Translations under genes and position numbers: made by a program
The notes under the pieces: model-generated
Databases searched by the model: none
What the model was told of the DNA's origin: nothing
The model's input: only the letters and a program-made list of their open reading frames with translations
Shown: in pieces, positions 16,726-23,053 of the stretch
Numbering within the stretch: position 1 is the first letter of the stretch
How the letters are laid out: each line of letters starts with the position of its first letter
From: Winogradskyella sp.
GTDB taxonomy: Bacteria; Bacteroidota; Bacteroidia; Flavobacteriales; Flavobacteriaceae
Direction: 5' to 3'
DNA: 64,000 nucleotides
Assembly (NCBI RefSeq): GCF_028282165.1
Contig: NZ_JANQIM010000005.1
Coordinates: 248,001 to 312,000 of the forward strand

Positions 16726-17235
16726 TTACCAGCCCCTTTTACGTTTTTTGAGATAATGTTCCCTTAGACTGTCTTTATACTTTTTATAATTGTCATTCGC
16801 ATCCCTAACTGAATTTTTTTGCAGATTTCTAATCTTTACATTTTGGAGACTGTCGAACTCTCTCTGTTTAGCTCTTGCAATGGAATCTTTTCGAATTATT
16901 TCCCTCCAACGTTTCATTCGCTCAGCTTCGGTCTTTTTGTTCTGGACGACAAGGCGCTTATAGGCATCGCTTTTCATTATCCGTCTAACGTAACTGGCCT
17001 TGTGATGGCCATTGGTCAATCGATACATTTTTTCTTCTGGTGTTTCGGGGATACTCACATAAATACTTTCAATGGTTATTATGGTAGTCTTGGCAGAATC
17101 CTGTTTTTGCGCGACGGTATCTTTTAGTATCGCCTTTCTTAGTTCGGAACCACCATCGTAGTTATCGGGCTTGGGTTTCTCTTGGGCAACAGTCATAAAG
17201 GGAATAAACAGAAAGGCCAGCAATAGGTTTTTCAT
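16726..17235 (-). CDS. Passenger gene: exported, highly charged protein
   Basis: 169 residues with a signal peptide (residues 1-17, FMTVAQ). The mature protein is short of hydrophobic residues and has long charged helices (KTEAERMKRWREIIRKDSIARAKQREFDSLQ, ending in HYLKKRKRGW). It is probably a periplasmic or cell-surface helical protein; I recognise no family. It is probably co-transcribed with the 16117-16629 gene, both reading toward the left end of the mobile unit, starting next to the folded intergenic segment. Confidence 0.7.
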   Translation of the reverse strand: MKNLLLAFLFIPFMTVAQEKPKPDNYDGGSELRKAILKDTVAQKQDSAKTTIITIESIYVSIPETPEEKMYRLTNGHHKASYVRRIMKSDAYKRLVVQNKKTEAERMKRWREIIRKDSIARAKQREFDSLQNVKIRNLQKNSVRDANDNYKKYKDSLREHYLKKRKRGW

Positions 17236-17285
17236 TTTTAATTTTATTTACAGCCGTTGTGCTCCTCAACGACATTAATAAATAA

Positions 17286-17440
17286 AATAGCGTGGAACAT
17301 TACCTACAGCCTCTATGGTACGACCAAGCACCAATGCACTAATAAGTAACACCCACGCCTTTCCTGGCATAGTTTACTTACTTGTTGTAGTGCATTATAA
17401 AATTTGGTCGTTTTTAGAGACTCTACAAGCAAACGCTATT
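17286..17440. ncRNA. Long imperfect hairpin, possible structured RNA or recombination site
   Basis: Five collinear pairings in nested order: AATAGCGT (17286) with ACGCTATT (17433), CTCTA (17311) with TAGAG (17415), ACGACCAAG (17320) with TTTGGTCGT (17403), ATGCACTA (17334) with TAGTGCAT (17388), and TAAGTAA (17343) with TTACTTA (17374). The internal loops are unequal and the terminal loop is 24 nt. That is about 37 pairs in one axis of 155 nt. It lacks the core motifs of integron attC sites. Whether it acts as RNA, a single-stranded DNA hairpin or a MITE remnant cannot be told by eye. Confidence 0.5.
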
Positions 17441-17526
17441 ATGTAATCAAATGAATATTAGGTCATTTATTTTGTCATTTTATAATACAAATATACGAAA
17501 TAAAGGGTAATATTTTACCATATTAA

Positions 17527-17558
17527 TTTGAAAATGTTATGAAAAATGAATACATTTG
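17527..17558 (+). promoter_or_regulatory. Strong promoter of passenger gene 17603-18082
   Basis: TTTG at 17527-17530, 20-bp spacer, TACATTTG at 17551-17558. Both boxes match the Bacteroidetes consensus. Confidence 0.6.
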
Positions 17559-17587
17559 TGTTATTATATGCATAACATATTTGTTTT

Positions 17588-17600
17588 GTTAAAATTTAAC
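17588..17600. promoter_or_regulatory. Palindrome next to the passenger gene start
   Basis: GTTAAAATTTAAC is a perfect 13-bp palindrome ending 2 bp before the ATG at 17603. A looser GTTAT-N7-ATAAC lies at about 17560. Both fall downstream of the promoter, where a bound protein would block transcription. An operator role is inference. Confidence 0.35.
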
Positions 17601-17602
17601 AC

Positions 17603-18082
17603 ATGAAGAAAGTTAAAAAAGGTATTAGACTTGAAGAATATAGCAGACGAGAAATTCCATCAGAAGTCAGGGAACCTTTTTTGGCATTGTTAAAAAAATA
17701 CAAGAGCATTGGTAAAGAGATAGATGATTTGGATTCTAAAAGGGATGAACTCTTGACGAATTTAAGAACTATTAAAAAATCCATGGACGTATTATATAAA
17801 AAAGAGTTCTACTTCGATGGAGACTTCTCATGGAAAGAGAAAATCGTGTGGGTACTTGAAAATGAGGATAGGTTATTGCCCGTTTCGGCAATAGTAAGTT
17901 TGATTAAAAAGATTGACAAAAACACTGGGGTTACTGTAACTCCAATAGTGAGGTTAACATTGGAGAGAATGATTCAAAAAAACGAAATCATTAAATATTC
18001 AAGTGAAAATTTAAGTAGCTTACATTATGGGCTGCCAGAATGGTTTATAAATGGAGAATTACTTGAAGCATATTATTTTTAA
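17603..18082 (+). CDS. Passenger gene: coiled-coil protein with winged-helix-like C-terminus
   Basis: 159 residues, soluble and basic at the N-terminus (KKVKKGIRLEEY). Residues 28-65 form a coiled coil (KSIGKEIDDLDSKRDELLTNLRTIKKSMDVL). Residues 75-150 (FSWKEKIVWVLENEDRLLPVSAIVSLIKK...IVRLTLERMIQKNEIIKYSSENLSSLHYGLPEWF) read like a winged helix with a final wing. This layout is seen in phage and transposon proteins, but I recognise no family. It has its own strong promoter, a palindrome at its start and a terminator straight after its stop, so it is an independent unit inside the transposon. Confidence 0.75.
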   Translation: MKKVKKGIRLEEYSRREIPSEVREPFLALLKKYKSIGKEIDDLDSKRDELLTNLRTIKKSMDVLYKKEFYFDGDFSWKEKIVWVLENEDRLLPVSAIVSLIKKIDKNTGVTVTPIVRLTLERMIQKNEIIKYSSENLSSLHYGLPEWFINGELLEAYYF

Positions 18083-18088
18083 AAAACA

Positions 18089-18119
18089 AAGGACTGTACT
18101 CGTAATACAGTCCTTGTTT
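18089..18119 (+). terminator. Rho-independent terminator after the passenger gene
   Basis: AAGGACTGTA-CTCGTAA-TACAGTCCTT, a perfect 10-bp stem, followed by GTTT. It starts 6 bp after the stop codon. Confidence 0.7.
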
Positions 18120-18123
18120 AAAT

Positions 18124-18193
18124 GGGTGTGTGATATTTTGGTTATCAATGCGAGTTCCTATTTGCATTTTGGGGTTCGAATCCCCCACACTCC
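18124..18193 (+). tRNA. Degenerate tRNA-like cloverleaf
   Basis: Four stems can be drawn. The acceptor stem is GGGTGTG (18124) with CACACTC (18186), one G-T pair. The D arm is TGATA/TATCA with loop TTTTGGT. The anticodon-like arm is ATGCGA/TTGCAT. The T arm is GGGG-TTCGAAT-CCCC with a canonical T loop. It departs from a working tRNA: no linker between the acceptor and D stems, an 8-nt anticodon loop (GTTCCTAT), a 4-bp T stem and no encoded CCA. The T arm and 3' acceptor strand look genuine, so it may be a decayed tRNA or a tRNA fragment picked up at an attachment site. Confidence 0.4.
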
Positions 18194-18209
18194 ACTATAT
18201 TTTAACTAT

Positions 18210-18220
18210 TGTAAAGATAC
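18210..18220 (+). repeat. Possible internal copy of the transposon end
   Basis: TGTAAAGATAC matches the first ten bases of the terminal repeat (TGTAAAATAC) with one inserted G. It lies 34 bp before the transposase frame opens, where the left end of a simple insertion sequence would be expected. The match is short. Confidence 0.3.
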
Positions 18221-18254
18221 AAAAACTAAATTTCAAAACAAATGCTTTTAATAA

Positions 18255-19496
18255 GGATCTAAAATTAGCAAATCGAATACGAAAGTCAATCCTCTCGGTG
18301 GTATCAATTTCGTAATCAACGAGGTACGGAACAAGAGAATTGCAAATCTCATCAACAAGACACTGGGAAAAAGGGTTAAGCAGGCAAAGTATTCCTACAG
18401 CGACATCATGTTGTACTGGATCTATTCAAACCTATGCGGTGCGGAACGTTTGGAAGATACGGTTTTCCTAAAATCGCATTTAGACAGCATACCAGATTTG
18501 GCGAATCCCTCACCAGACAGAATTTCGGGCATTTTCCGCTCACTAGCATCACCGATAACCACCATAAGCACCAATACTGGTGCGGAGCATGAATTTAGCA
18601 TACATAGACCATTAAATGGACTTATGATAGACGTTGCGAAGCGATTAAAGACCATAAACGGCAATGTTCTTGACTATGACAACGTAATCATAGAAAACGA
18701 AAAATTCGATTCCTGCTGGACTTACAAAAAGACCAAAGGTTATCAACCCGGAGTGGCATTTATCGGAAAGACCCCAGTGTATATCGAAGCGAGAAACGGA
18801 AACAGCCCAGCGGTATACAAAATGAAGGACACTTTAAAGAGATGCCTTCAACTATTGCAGGAAAAAGAAGTTCCGATAAAATACTTTCGTAGCGATTCCG
18901 CCGCATATCAACATGACGTTATAAGGTTGGTGGAAAAGCACAAAATCCAATTTTTCATCAGAGCGAACAGTTCTACTAGATTGAGAGAATGTGTAGAAAG
19001 AATCAAAAAATGGGAGCATGTAAACCACAAGGGGTTTGAATTTGATTTGGGGGAGACTAACTACATCCCATTTACCGTTCACTCGTACAGCCCGAAAATT
19101 TACAGAGCCGTAGTAAAGCGTGTACTCGTAGACGGTAAATATCATTACTACTCAATACTTACCAATAACAAAACGATGTCCACAATGGAAGTACTTCAAT
19201 TCTACAACCAACGTGGTGCAATAGAGCGCAATTTTGACGACCTGAAAAACAATTTCAACTGGAAGCGCATACCGTTTTCATTCCTGAACGAGAACCTTGT
19301 GTTTTTAATAGTGAGCGCAATAGCGAGCATCCTATACGATTATATCATCAAGAAATTCAGCAAGAAAGTCGACTTTGTAAAAAGAACGTTTAGACTTAAG
19401 AACTTCATATTCCATTTCATAACCATAAGTTCCCTGTGGAAAAATGGAAAACTCAAACTGTTCACCGACAAAAACTACGAGAAAATTTTTGAATAA
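18255..19496 (+). CDS. IS1380-like DDE transposase, 5' end unclear
   Basis: The open frame runs from the stop at 18252 to 19496, about 413 codons. The N-terminal part (SNTKVNPLGGINFVINEV) looks like a natural transposase start, but no ATG, GTG or TTG lies in frame before ATG 18408. An ATG at 18242 is out of frame by one base, which points to a frameshift or an unusual start. DDE features include NVLDYDNVIIENEKFD, YFRSDSAAY and the YREK signature YNQRGAIERNFDDLK (Y-x2-R-x3-E-x6-K). This family makes 4-5 bp target duplications, matching the CTCAA flanks. The transposase may therefore be inactive or poorly expressed. Confidence 0.85.
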   Translation, partial: GSKISKSNTKVNPLGGINFVINEVRNKRIANLINKTLGKRVKQAKYSYSDIMLYWIYSNLCGAERLEDTVFLKSHLDSIPDLANPSPDRISGIFRSLASPITTISTNTGAEHEFSIHRPLNGLMIDVAKRLKTINGNVLDYDNVIIENEKFDSCWTYKKTKGYQPGVAFIGKTPVYIEARNGNSPAVYKMKDTLKRCLQLLQEKEVPIKYFRSDSAAYQHDVIRLVEKHKIQFFIRANSSTRLRECVERIKKWEHVNHKGFEFDLGETNYIPFTVHSYSPKIYRAVVKRVLVDGKYHYYSILTNNKTMSTMEVLQFYNQRGAIERNFDDLKNNFNWKRIPFSFLNENLVFLIVSAIASILYDYIIKKFSKKVDFVKRTFRLKNFIFHFITISSLWKNGKLKLFTDKNYEKIFE

Positions 19497-19638
19497 AACG
19501 TCCTCCATGGGAGAGGTACGCTTTGTCGCCAAATAACCGCCTATTTTTTAACCGTTTAGGGTCAGATTTCATCAAAAATTAACCTTATGGTAATGGAAAT
19601 CCGTTGAATTACTTTTAAATTTAGGTTCAGTTATTGAG

Positions 19639-19654
19639 ACCTGCGTATTTTACA
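19639..19654 (-). repeat. Right terminal inverted repeat
   Basis: ACCTGCGTATTTTACA is the exact reverse complement of 16041-16056. It lies 142 bp after the transposase stop. Confidence 0.8.
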
Positions 19655-19659
19655 CTCAA
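19655..19659. repeat. Right target-site duplication CTCAA
   Basis: CTCAA directly follows the right inverted repeat and matches 16036-16040. Confidence 0.7.
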
Positions 19660-19671
19660 ACATAAAAACTA

Positions 19672-19699
19672 AAAAAAGCGACTACGAAGTCGCTTTTTT
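19672..19699. terminator. Bidirectional terminator between the 14582 gene and bcp
   Basis: AAAAAAGCGACT-ACGA-AGTCGCTTTTTT works on both strands. On the minus strand it ends bcp. On the plus strand it would have ended the gene stopping at 16033 before the transposon inserted between them. Confidence 0.8.
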
Positions 19700-19711
19700 A
19701 TTGTGCTCATA

Positions 19712-20167
19712 TTATTCCGCTAAGATTTGCGCTGTGTGATCCTTAGTTTTTACTTTGGTAATGACATCCTCTAGAGTTCCATTTTCATCAATCACGAAAG
19801 TCGTTCTATGGATGCCATCATATTCCTTACCCATAAACTTCTTTGGTCCCCAAACACCAAAGGCTTCGATAACGGATTTATCTTCATCAGCCAATAAAGG
19901 ATATTGGAATCCATATTTGTTCTTAAAATTCGATTGACGTTTTGCACTATCGGCACTAACCCCTAGAATTTCATATCCCTGAGCCTGAAAACGCTCATAA
20001 TTATCATTTAAATTACAAGCCTCAGCAGTACATCCTGGTGTACTGGCCTTAGGATAAAAGAAAACCACTAATTTTTTTCCTTTATAATCTGATAATGAAA
20101 TTGTATTTCCCTGCTCATCTTTTGCTGAAAAATCTGGTGCTTTATCACCTACTTTTAAATGCGTCAT
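19712..20167 (-). CDS. bcp: Thioredoxin-dependent thiol peroxidase (Bcp/PrxQ)
   Basis: 151 residues, cytoplasmic. Reduces hydrogen and organic peroxides using thioredoxin. The peroxidatic Cys46 lies in ASTPGCTAEAC and the resolving Cys51 follows four residues later, the PrxQ subclass arrangement. KVGDKAPDFSAKDEQG at the N-terminus and FGVWGPKKFMGKEYDGIHRTTFVID in the C-terminal half are typical. It is divergent from the endonuclease III gene with only 34 bp between the starts, and the shared terminator lies 13 bp beyond its stop. Confidence 0.96.
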   Translation of the reverse strand: MTHLKVGDKAPDFSAKDEQGNTISLSDYKGKKLVVFFYPKASTPGCTAEACNLNDNYERFQAQGYEILGVSADSAKRQSNFKNKYGFQYPLLADEDKSVIEAFGVWGPKKFMGKEYDGIHRTTFVIDENGTLEDVITKVKTKDHTAQILAE

Positions 20168-20173
20168 ATTGCT

Positions 20174-20181
20174 TAAATTTG
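20174..20181 (+). promoter_or_regulatory. Candidate -7 box of the endonuclease III gene
   Basis: TAAATTTG matches TAnnTTTG, 20 bp before the ATG. There is no clear -33 box, as bcp starts just upstream. Confidence 0.4.
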
Positions 20182-20201
20182 TTTTTGTAAAAATACGATG
20201 A

Positions 20202-20861
20202 ATGACAAAACAAGAAAAGGTACACTTTGTTATAAATACGTTAAATGAGCTGTACCCAGAGATTCCAATTCCGTTAGATCATAAAGACCCGTACACCTTA
20301 TTAATTGCTGTATTAATGTCTGCCCAAAGTACAGATGTTAGAGTCAATCAAATTACCCCATTATTATTTGAACGAGCCAATAACCCTTACGACATGGTGA
20401 AATTAAGTATTGAGGAAATTAGAGAGATCATCAAACCTGTTGGTTTGTCTCCGATGAAAAGCAAAGGTATTTATGGCTTATCCCATATTTTAATCGATAA
20501 GCATAATGGTCAAGTTCCTAAAACCTATGAAGAATTGGAAGCATTACCTGCGGTAGGGCATAAAACCGCGGCAGTTGTTTTATCGCAAGCATTTGGTATT
20601 CCGGCATTTCCCGTAGATACGCATATCCATCGCTTAATGTACCGATGGAACTTAAGCAATGGTAAAAATGTAGTACAGACTGAAAAAGACGCTAAACGAT
20701 TATTCCCTGAAGAACTCTGGAATGACTTACATCTTCAAATTATTTGGTATGGCAGAGAATATTCACCTGCACGAGGTTGGGATTTAGACAAAGATATTAT
20801 TACAAAAACTATTGGTAGAAAATCTGTTTTGGACGACTATTACAAAAAGAAAAAGAAATAG
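20202..20861 (+). CDS. nth: Endonuclease III, form lacking the iron-sulfur cluster
   Basis: 219 residues. DNA glycosylase/AP lyase that removes oxidised pyrimidines. The helix-hairpin-helix LPAVGHKTA spans 115-123 with catalytic Lys121, and catalytic Asp139 lies in FPVDTHIHR. The usual C-terminal loop of four cysteines binding a 4Fe-4S cluster is replaced by YGREYSPARGWDLDKDIITKTIG, and the protein contains no cysteine at all. Other Bacteroidetes homologues may share this, but the loss should be kept in mind when assigning activity. Confidence 0.93.
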   Translation: MTKQEKVHFVINTLNELYPEIPIPLDHKDPYTLLIAVLMSAQSTDVRVNQITPLLFERANNPYDMVKLSIEEIREIIKPVGLSPMKSKGIYGLSHILIDKHNGQVPKTYEELEALPAVGHKTAAVVLSQAFGIPAFPVDTHIHRLMYRWNLSNGKNVVQTEKDAKRLFPEELWNDLHLQIIWYGREYSPARGWDLDKDIITKTIGRKSVLDDYYKKKKK

Positions 20862-20903
20862 TATTGGTATAATTATTGATGGTTATGTTGAAACTATCAA
20901 TCA

Positions 20904-21455
20904 ATGAAAAAAGTACTAATATTAGTTTTAGCATTGTCAATAACTTCTTGTATTCCTTATAAAATTGCTCCTAAATTTAAAAAAGAGGACTATAAGGTGA
21001 TGAAGGCAAAAAAGTTTCAACGCAAATTACCAAATGAAACGTCATTTATTTTCAAGGACCCTAAAGACGCCTACGAGTTTTACAATTACCTTAATAAGAA
21101 ATACAATTTAGAAAATAAGTATGTTGGGGTTAACACCCCTTTTCAAATTAACAATGAAACTTATTATTTATCGTATAGCGAAGTAGAACGTACAGATGAA
21201 ACACTAAATCTTCCATTAATAGTTATCGATGCCAAGCGGGAACAAAATGGGAATTCTGCCCTTTTTGTGGACGGTTATACAAGTCGCAAAGGACATTGGT
21301 ACCTTGTCATTACGGTCTATGATGAAGAGTTAAATAATTGCCTGTTAGATAAGCATCCTATAAAGCCTCTAGTGCTTAAATACTTGATAGATTTAAAGCA
21401 TGAATATTTAACAACACATAATTATGAAGAGTTACTTTTTGTTGAGAAATCTTAA
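20904..21455 (+). CDS. Lipoprotein, first of a tandem pair
   Basis: 183 residues. The lipobox is SITSC (Cys16), followed by IPYKIAPKFKKEDYKVMKAKKFQRKLP. The mature protein shares a continuous pattern with the product of the next gene: F.F.DPK.A..FY.Y.N.K, PFQI.NE.YYLS, EVE, WYL.ITV.D. I recognise no family with a known function. It follows the endonuclease III gene by about 40 bp and overlaps the second copy by 32 bp. Confidence 0.8.
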   Translation: MKKVLILVLALSITSCIPYKIAPKFKKEDYKVMKAKKFQRKLPNETSFIFKDPKDAYEFYNYLNKKYNLENKYVGVNTPFQINNETYYLSYSEVERTDETLNLPLIVIDAKREQNGNSALFVDGYTSRKGHWYLVITVYDEELNNCLLDKHPIKPLVLKYLIDLKHEYLTTHNYEELLFVEKS

Positions 21456-22011
21456 TAGCCAACCAATTATTAGACATTGGGTAATTACAGCAATAGTCAT
21501 ATCTTTTACCTCATGTATTCCCCTGAGTTTGGCTCCAGATTTTCAAAAAGAGGGCTATAAGCTAAAAGAGGCCAAAAGATTTAAGCGTGAACTCCCTAAG
21601 CAACATGCCTTCATTTTTGTAGACCCAAAAGAAGCAGATGTATTTTACAACTTTATAAATACAAAGTTTGAGCTGTATGATTTAGATGTCGATTATGAAG
21701 TACCTTTCAGAATTGAAAACGAGCTGTATTACCTTTCTTTCTTCGAAGTCGAAAAATCAACTACTACACTGAATATATTTCCAATGATGATTGACGCTGT
21801 TGCAGATGGCGTAACTGAATTAGAAGACGAGTATGTATGGGATTATGGCACTTGGTATATTGCTATAACAGTGATGGATAATGATTCTAAAGACTGTTTA
21901 AAAGAATCGCACCCAAAACATACGGTGGTTCTTCAATATTTAAAAAACCTGAAGCAAGAATATGTGGATACACAAAATTCTGAAGAATCGTTACCCACAA
22001 AAAAATCCTGA
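21424..22011 (+). CDS. Lipoprotein, second of a tandem pair
   Basis: 195 residues, a diverged duplicate of the preceding protein. The lipobox is SFTSC (about Cys31), giving IPLSLAPDFQKEGYKLKEAKRFKRELP. The signal region has an unusually long polar N-terminal extension (MKSYFLLRNLNSQPIIRHW) because its ATG at 21424 lies inside the first gene. A later TTG start at 21442 would shorten it by six residues. The stop codon lies inside the terminator hairpin. Confidence 0.78.
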   Translation: MKSYFLLRNLNSQPIIRHWVITAIVISFTSCIPLSLAPDFQKEGYKLKEAKRFKRELPKQHAFIFVDPKEADVFYNFINTKFELYDLDVDYEVPFRIENELYYLSFFEVEKSTTTLNIFPMMIDAVADGVTELEDEYVWDYGTWYIAITVMDNDSKDCLKESHPKHTVVLQYLKNLKQEYVDTQNSEESLPTKKS

Positions 22012-22026
22012 TGTAAAATCAGGATT
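22004..22026 (+). terminator. Terminator of the lipoprotein pair
   Basis: AATCCTGAT-GTAAA-ATCAGGATT, a perfect 9-bp stem followed by CTTTT. It overlaps the stop codon of the second lipoprotein gene. Confidence 0.6.
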
Positions 22027-22036
22027 CTTTTCCAAC

Positions 22037-22180
22037 TTAATTTAGAAGTGCTTCAAACTTCAATTTATTATAATTTATAACACTTAAAGCCTTAGAGTAA
22101 TTCAAAAGGAAACGTACCGTTTCATCTTTTGGTTTTAGGTTATCATTTTTTGGGGTAGCGTTAGAGTAAACTTTTGCCAT
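22037..22180 (-). CDS. 47-residue conserved-looking small protein
   Basis: MAKVYSNATPKNDNLKPKDE at the start, then TVRFLLNYSKALSVINYNKL and a short hydrophobic end. It is soluble and basic, predicted as one or two helices. I believe similar small proteins occur beside this sigma factor gene in other flavobacteria. It lies 58 bp downstream of the sigma factor gene on the same strand and is probably co-transcribed. No function is known. Confidence 0.6.
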   Translation of the reverse strand: MAKVYSNATPKNDNLKPKDETVRFLLNYSKALSVINYNKLKFEALLN

Positions 22181-22238
22181 ACTTTTAAGTTATAGATGAT
22201 TAGTATGACAATAACGTACTTCAAAACATTTTATTGTA

Positions 22239-22823
22239 TTAATTCGTTAAAATAATGTTATTTTGTTCTATAACCTTACGCATATTAATCAATGCATAAC
22301 GCATTCTCCCTAATGCCGTATTAATACTAACACCTGTACGCTCCGAAATTTCCTTAAAACTCATGTCCTGGTACATTCGCATCAAAAGTACTTGTTTTTG
22401 ATCCTCAGGAAGTTCTTCAATAACACGTCTTACATCAGATTCTACTTGATTTTTAATCATGCTCTTTTCTGCATTGAGACTTGAATCACTTAGTACGGAA
22501 AAAATACTAAACTCACCTGCATTATCAAACTTAGGCATACGACTGTTCTTTCTAAAGTGATCTATAACTAAATTGTGAGCAATACGCATTACCCAAGGCA
22601 AAAACTTACCTTCTTCGTTGTACTTTCCACGTTTTAAAGTTCTAATTACTTTAATAAACGTGTCCTGAAAAACATCTTCTGTGATATCTCTATCATAAAC
22701 TTTAGAATATATAAAGCTATAGATTTTTTGTTTGTGCCGCTCTATCAAAACTGATAGTGCACTTTCGTCTCCTCTAATGTAGTTGCTGACCAACTCTGCG
22801 TCTGGGATAAGTTCTCTTTTCAT
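22239..22823 (-). CDS. ECF-type RNA polymerase sigma factor
   Basis: 194 residues from the ATG at 22823 (MKRELIPDAELVSNYIRGD). A longer frame reaches 22955, but its extra 44 residues are not sigma-like. Region 2 is DITEDVFQDTFIKVIRTLKRGKYNEEGKFLPWVMRIAHNLVIDHFRK and region 4 is ELPEDQKQVLLMRMYQDMSFKEISERTGVSINTALGRMRYAL. No anti-sigma gene is adjacent, so it may be constitutively active as in the flavobacterial housekeeping-like group. It is divergent from uvrA. Confidence 0.93.
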   Translation of the reverse strand: MKRELIPDAELVSNYIRGDESALSVLIERHKQKIYSFIYSKVYDRDITEDVFQDTFIKVIRTLKRGKYNEEGKFLPWVMRIAHNLVIDHFRKNSRMPKFDNAGEFSIFSVLSDSSLNAEKSMIKNQVESDVRRVIEELPEDQKQVLLMRMYQDMSFKEISERTGVSINTALGRMRYALINMRKVIEQNNIILTN

Positions 22824-23021
22824 AATATTACTCTTAGTAGTAAGAAGCACGCTTCTTAGCAAGGGGTTAATTTTATAAAGTAATATTATGCGATACGCAG
22901 TTGTTTTTGAAATGATTATGTGGTAAATATAACAACAATCATTCCGAAAAAGCAAAAAAAACCAACAAATTTTAACATTTTACCTAATATTAGTGTGTTT
23001 TATTAGCTAAAATAGATAACG

Positions 23022-23029
23022 TATCTTTG
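23022..23029 (+). promoter_or_regulatory. -7 box of uvrA
   Basis: TATCTTTG matches TAnnTTTG. It contains the TTG at 23027 that would otherwise be taken as an early in-frame start, which argues for the ATG at 23054. Confidence 0.5.
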
Positions 23030-23053
23030 CAAAATTATACACTTAAACTTCCA

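Larger units (their letters stand above)
17236..17602. other. Intergenic region of the mobile unit
   Basis: No gene in 367 bp. It holds the folded segment (17286-17440), a promoter (17527-17558) and a palindrome at 17588-17600, each listed separately. It separates the leftward and rightward passenger genes. Confidence 0.7.
16041..19654. mobile_element. 3.6-kb passenger-carrying transposon with an IS1380-like transposase
   Basis: Bounded by TGTAAAATACGCAGGT at 16041-16056 and its exact reverse complement at 19639-19654, flanked by CTCAA on both sides. Inside are two minus-strand genes (16117-17235), a folded non-coding segment (17286-17440), a plus-strand gene with a promoter and terminator (17603-18119), a tRNA-like cloverleaf (18124-18193) and the transposase (18255-19496). 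A simple IS1380 element would hold only the transposase, so about 2.1 kb is passenger DNA. Joining the outer flanks through one copy of CTCAA restores a stop codon followed by a terminator. Confidence 0.75.

Noticed and set aside
17286..17440. CRISPR array or integron attC site
   Set aside because: There are no regularly spaced direct repeats, and the RYYYAAC/GTTRRRY core of attC is missing at the ends of the hairpin.
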